From contig NZ_JAHKKG010000014.1 of NCBI RefSeq assembly GCF_018829635.1, positions 186,001 to 250,000 on the forward strand: a stretch of DNA of 64,000 bases. The letters run 5' to 3'. The translations under genes and the position numbers were made by a program. The notes beneath the pieces were generated by a model. It searched no databases, had not been told where the DNA came from, and saw nothing but the letters and a program-made list of their open reading frames with translations. Origin of the DNA: Paractinoplanes bogorensis (GTDB taxonomy: Bacteria > Actinomycetota > Actinomycetes > Mycobacteriales > Micromonosporaceae). Shown here one piece after another: positions 61,534-64,000 of this stretch; within the stretch, counting starts at the first letter, position 1, and the number at the start of each line of letters is the position of its first letter.

Positions 61534-62882
61534 GAAGTCCCCGCGAGTTCAGCCTGCGGGCCCGGCTGATGCTGGTCTCGGTGCTGGCGCTGACGGTCGG
61601 GCTGGCCGCCGGCGGGGTGCTGCTGGTCGGGGTGCTCAACTTCGCGCTGCTGCGGGCGGTCAACTCCGAGGCCGACCAGACCGCGGAGAGCATCGCCTAC
61701 CTGATCAGCCAGAAGCAGCTACCCGACCCGATCCCGGTCAACGCGGCCATGCAGGCCCAGGTGATCGACGCCGACGGCCGGGTGGTGTCGATCTCGGCCA
61801 GCGCCGACCGGCTGATCCCGATGCTGCACGCCGACGAACTGCAGGGGCTGGCCGACGGCGGGGTGCGCGAGATCCCCGGCAGCCGGATCGGCCTGGCCGG
61901 TCAGGCCCGGGTGGTCATGAAGGTGGCCGGGACGCCGAGCGAACCGCAGCGAGTGCTGGTGGCCCGCTCGACCAACGACCTCAGCGTCGGCGTCCGCATC
62001 CTGGCGATCACCCTGCTGGTGGCCTTCCCGCTGCTGATCGCCCTGCTGGCGATCGTGTTGTGGCGGGTGCTGGGGGCCGCGCTGCACCCGGTGGACGCGC
62101 TGCGGGCCGGCGCCGAGGAAATCACCGGAGGCACCCGGGAGGGCCGCCTGCCGGTGCCGGAGTCCCGCGACGAGATCCACCGGCTGGCCACCACCCTCAA
62201 CGGCATGCTGCACCGGCTCGACGCGGCCCGCACCCGGCAGCGCGCGTTCGTCGCCGATGCCGCCCACGAACTGCGCAGCCCGCTGACCAACATGCGGACC
62301 GAGCTCGAGGTGGCGCAGCGGCTGCCCGACAACGACTGGCAGGCCCTGTCGGCCGACCTGCTCACCGACGTCGACCGGCTCAGCCGGCTCGTCGACGACC
62401 TGCTGCTGCTGGCCCGGGCCGACGACGGGGGCGGGCGGGCGGTGGCGGCGCCGTTCCGTACGGTCGACCTGGGGTCGCTGGTCGGCGACCTGGCCGACCG
62501 CTATCCGACGGTGACGTACCTGCGTCCGGAGGTCCCGATGGAGGTCGTCGGCGAGCCCGACGCGCTCGGCCGGGTGGTGGCCAACCTGCTCGACAACGCG
62601 GTGCGGCACGCCAAATCCCGGGTGCAGGTGACGGTGCGGGCCGAGGCCACGCAACGGGTGATCACCGTGACCGACGACGGTCCGGGCATCCCGCAGGCCG
62701 ACCGGGAGCGCGTCTTCGACCGGTTCACCCGTCTCGACGACGCCCGCGCACGCGACGCCGGCGGCTCCGGGCTGGGGCTGGCGATCGTCCGGGAACTGGT
62801 CCGGCGGCACGGCGGATTCGTGACGCTGGGCGATGCCGAGCCCGGTCTGCGGGTCGACGTGCGGCTGCCGGCCCTTCGCTGA
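61530..62882 (+). CDS. HAMP sensor histidine kinase
   Basis: 450 residues from GTG 61530 (GTGA overlap with the regulator). Two membrane helices (about 15-42 and 153-180) flank a ~110-residue extracellular sensor; HAMP (about 180-232); HisKA with phosphoacceptor His in DAAHELRSPLTNM (about 245-257); ATPase domain with LLDNAVRHAKSR, DDGPGIP and GSGLGLAIVREL. Partner of the OmpR regulator encoded immediately upstream. The signal is unknown; an envelope or copper-related cue is conceivable given the flanking LolA-like and YcnI genes. Confidence 0.93.
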   Translation: MRSPREFSLRARLMLVSVLALTVGLAAGGVLLVGVLNFALLRAVNSEADQTAESIAYLISQKQLPDPIPVNAAMQAQVIDADGRVVSISASADRLIPMLHADELQGLADGGVREIPGSRIGLAGQARVVMKVAGTPSEPQRVLVARSTNDLSVGVRILAITLLVAFPLLIALLAIVLWRVLGAALHPVDALRAGAEEITGGTREGRLPVPESRDEIHRLATTLNGMLHRLDAARTRQRAFVADAAHELRSPLTNMRTELEVAQRLPDNDWQALSADLLTDVDRLSRLVDDLLLLARADDGGGRAVAAPFRTVDLGSLVGDLADRYPTVTYLRPEVPMEVVGEPDALGRVVANLLDNAVRHAKSRVQVTVRAEATQRVITVTDDGPGIPQADRERVFDRFTRLDDARARDAGGSGLGLAIVRELVRRHGGFVTLGDAEPGLRVDVRLPALR

Positions 62883-62919
62883 GATTCTTTTTTGGTCACC
62901 GGGAACTTTTTCCTCGGGG

Positions 62920-62945
62920 GGAACGACCAACGGGCAGCGCCCGTC
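62920..62945 (+). promoter_or_regulatory. possible ECF-sigma promoter (GGAAC-N17-CGTC)
   Basis: GGAAC at 62920-62924 and CGTC at 62942-62945, 17 bp apart, about 33 nt before ATG 62978. GGAAC/CGTC pairs are typical of SigE-like ECF promoters. Weak on sequence alone. Confidence 0.35.
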
Positions 62946-62977
62946 ACTGGGCGTTCCCCCACGCGGAAGGTTCGAGG

Positions 62978-63742
62978 ATGTCCCTGTTCAAGCGCTCGGC
63001 AGTGGTGAGCGCCACCGTCATCGGATTCACGCTCGCCCTGGCCGCCCCCGCTGCCGCCCATGTCTCGGTGAACCCCGACACCGCGACGGCCGGTGGATAC
63101 TCCAAGGTCACCTTCCGGGTGCCCAACGAGTCCGACAGCGATTCCACGACCAAGGTCGAGATCAACCTGCCGGCCGACAAGCCGATCGCGTCGGTCTCGG
63201 TCAAGCCGCTCAACGGCTGGGACGTGGCGACCACGGTGTCCAAGCTGGCCACACCGCTCGAGGCGCACGGCGCGCAGATCACCGAGGCGGTCTCGAAGAT
63301 CACCTGGACGGCCAAGGCGGGCTCGGAGGTCAAGCCGGGCCAGTTCCAGGAGTTCGACGTCTCGATGGGCCCGCTGCCCGAATCCGGTCAGATGATCTTC
63401 AAGGCGCTGCAGACCTACTCGGACGGCACGATCGTCCGCTGGATCGACGAGCCCTCGACCGACGGCACCGAGCCCGAGTCGCCCGCGCCGGTCCTCAAGA
63501 TCGTGCCGGCCGCCGCCGCGGGCACGGACGCCGCAGCCGCCGCCACCGGCCCGACCGCCGCGGTCGCCGCCGAGCCCGCCGCGGAGTCGAGCAGCTCGAA
63601 CGGCTTCGGCATCGCCGGGCTGGTCGCGGGCGTGCTCGCCCTGATCGTGGCGATGCTGGCCTACGCCCGGGCGGCCCGCCGCCCCGAGCCTGCCACCGCG
63701 GCTCCGGCGGCCGCTGTGGACAAGTCCGCCGCGGACAAGTAG
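62978..63742 (+). CDS. YcnI-family (DUF1775) copper-binding protein
   Basis: 254 residues. Signal peptide ending AAPAAA, so the mature protein begins with His: AHVSVNPDTATAGGYSKVTF, the N-terminal histidine brace typical of YcnI copper proteins. A YcnI beta-sandwich (about 28-165) is followed by an Ala-rich stalk and a C-terminal membrane helix (about 208-232). It binds copper outside the cell and is normally encoded with CopC/CopD or a copper chaperone; none follows in the remaining sequence. GGAAGG precedes ATG. A T-tailed terminator follows. Confidence 0.9.
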   Translation: MSLFKRSAVVSATVIGFTLALAAPAAAHVSVNPDTATAGGYSKVTFRVPNESDSDSTTKVEINLPADKPIASVSVKPLNGWDVATTVSKLATPLEAHGAQITEAVSKITWTAKAGSEVKPGQFQEFDVSMGPLPESGQMIFKALQTYSDGTIVRWIDEPSTDGTEPESPAPVLKIVPAAAAGTDAAAAATGPTAAVAAEPAAESSSSNGFGIAGLVAGVLALIVAMLAYARAARRPEPATAAPAAAVDKSAADK

Positions 63743-63757
63743 CTCCACCTCGTTGCA

Positions 63758-63789
63758 GGGCCGGGCCTTCTTCGGGTCCGGCCCTTTTT
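63758..63789 (+). terminator. intrinsic terminator after ycnI-like gene
   Basis: GGGCCGG (63758-63764) pairs with CCGGCCC (63778-63784), followed by TTTTT. Confidence 0.85.
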
Positions 63790-63886
63790 CGTCGTCCCCA
63801 TTCCACGCCGCGGTTGCGGTCGGCTACCCACACCCGCCGTTACCAGCAACGTCGAGTGGAAAGGTTCATTGATAACCTCCGGAGCC

Positions 63887-64000
63887 ATGTCTGCTTGGCA
63901 CTTCGCGCACGAGAACAGTGAGCTCACAGGTGGCAATGCCATCACGCGCCTTCGGGAACGGACGGCCACGGGCGAGTTGGAGACCTGGCTCCGACACGAC
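63887..64000 (+). CDS. start of an unidentified gene, truncated by window end
   Basis: ATG 63887 opens 38 codons that run off the right edge (MSAWHFAHEN, then SELTGGNAIT). GGAG lies close upstream, and TAACCT (63873-63878) ends 8 nt before the ATG, so it could be leaderless. Codon use is less GC-biased than in its neighbours. I recognise no family from this fragment. Confidence 0.6.
   Translation, partial: MSAWHFAHENSELTGGNAITRLRERTATGELETWLRHD

Overview
The window is about 64 kb of very GC-rich DNA. Strong third-position G/C bias, mycothiol-type enzymes, DUF6230/DUF6114, DUF6343, DUF2277 and SCO2521/SCO2522-like proteins, and many leaderless genes point to a filamentous actinobacterium. Micromonosporaceae (Actinoplanes-like) is my best guess; it is an inference and the species cannot be named. 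I see no rRNA, tRNA, CRISPR array, insertion sequence, integrase or prophage, so this looks like ordinary chromosome carrying many secreted and regulatory genes.

Layout. 1-6.5 kb: an SCO2521/SCO2522-like cluster, two paralogous D-amino acid oxidases flanking a maleylpyruvate isomerase-like gene, and a NADAR protein. 6.5-12.3 kb: chitinase, AlkZ-like glycosylase, glucose-6-phosphate isomerase, and a TetR/short-chain dehydrogenase divergon. 12.4-18.5 kb: GT39 glycosyltransferase, phosphotransferase, GGDEF-EAL protein and a 19-residue lysine-rich microprotein. 18.6-22.3 kb: GH26-like secreted enzyme, membrane dipeptidase, beta-propeller protein. 22.5-26.5 kb: NarL-type two-component system divergent from an ABC-2 exporter. 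26.5-36.5 kb: a repeat-rich stretch with a secreted metalloprotease, a cyclase, a MerR regulator coupled to a VIT/VWA protein, a secreted peptidase and a ricin-lectin protein.

36.5-43.4 kb: FAD dehydrogenase, a TetR gene divergent from an NAD-epimerase over four operator copies, then a polysaccharide-lyase/beta-helix operon behind a LacI-type palindrome. 43.4-48.3 kb: a membrane protein whose start lies in a long hairpin, and a two-gene molybdenum hydroxylase with fused Fe-S and Mo subunits. 48.2-53.6 kb: two overlapping histidine kinase genes with no response regulator, and a class A PBP. 53.9-56.8 kb: the DUF6230-DUF6114 pair, DUF1992 and DUF2277. 56.9-59.6 kb: a trpB-trpA-gntR operon with twin palindromic operators. 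59.6-63.8 kb: LolA-like protein divergent from an OmpR-type two-component system, and a YcnI copper protein. An unidentified gene runs off the right edge.

Functional themes are extracellular carbohydrate and peptide breakdown (chitinase, GH26, alginate lyase, peptidases, lectins), envelope building and sensing (PBP, GT39, four histidine kinases), and many local regulator-operator pairs visible in the DNA. At least fourteen starts have a TANNNT-like box 6-8 nt upstream and usually no Shine-Dalgarno, so leaderless translation appears common here.
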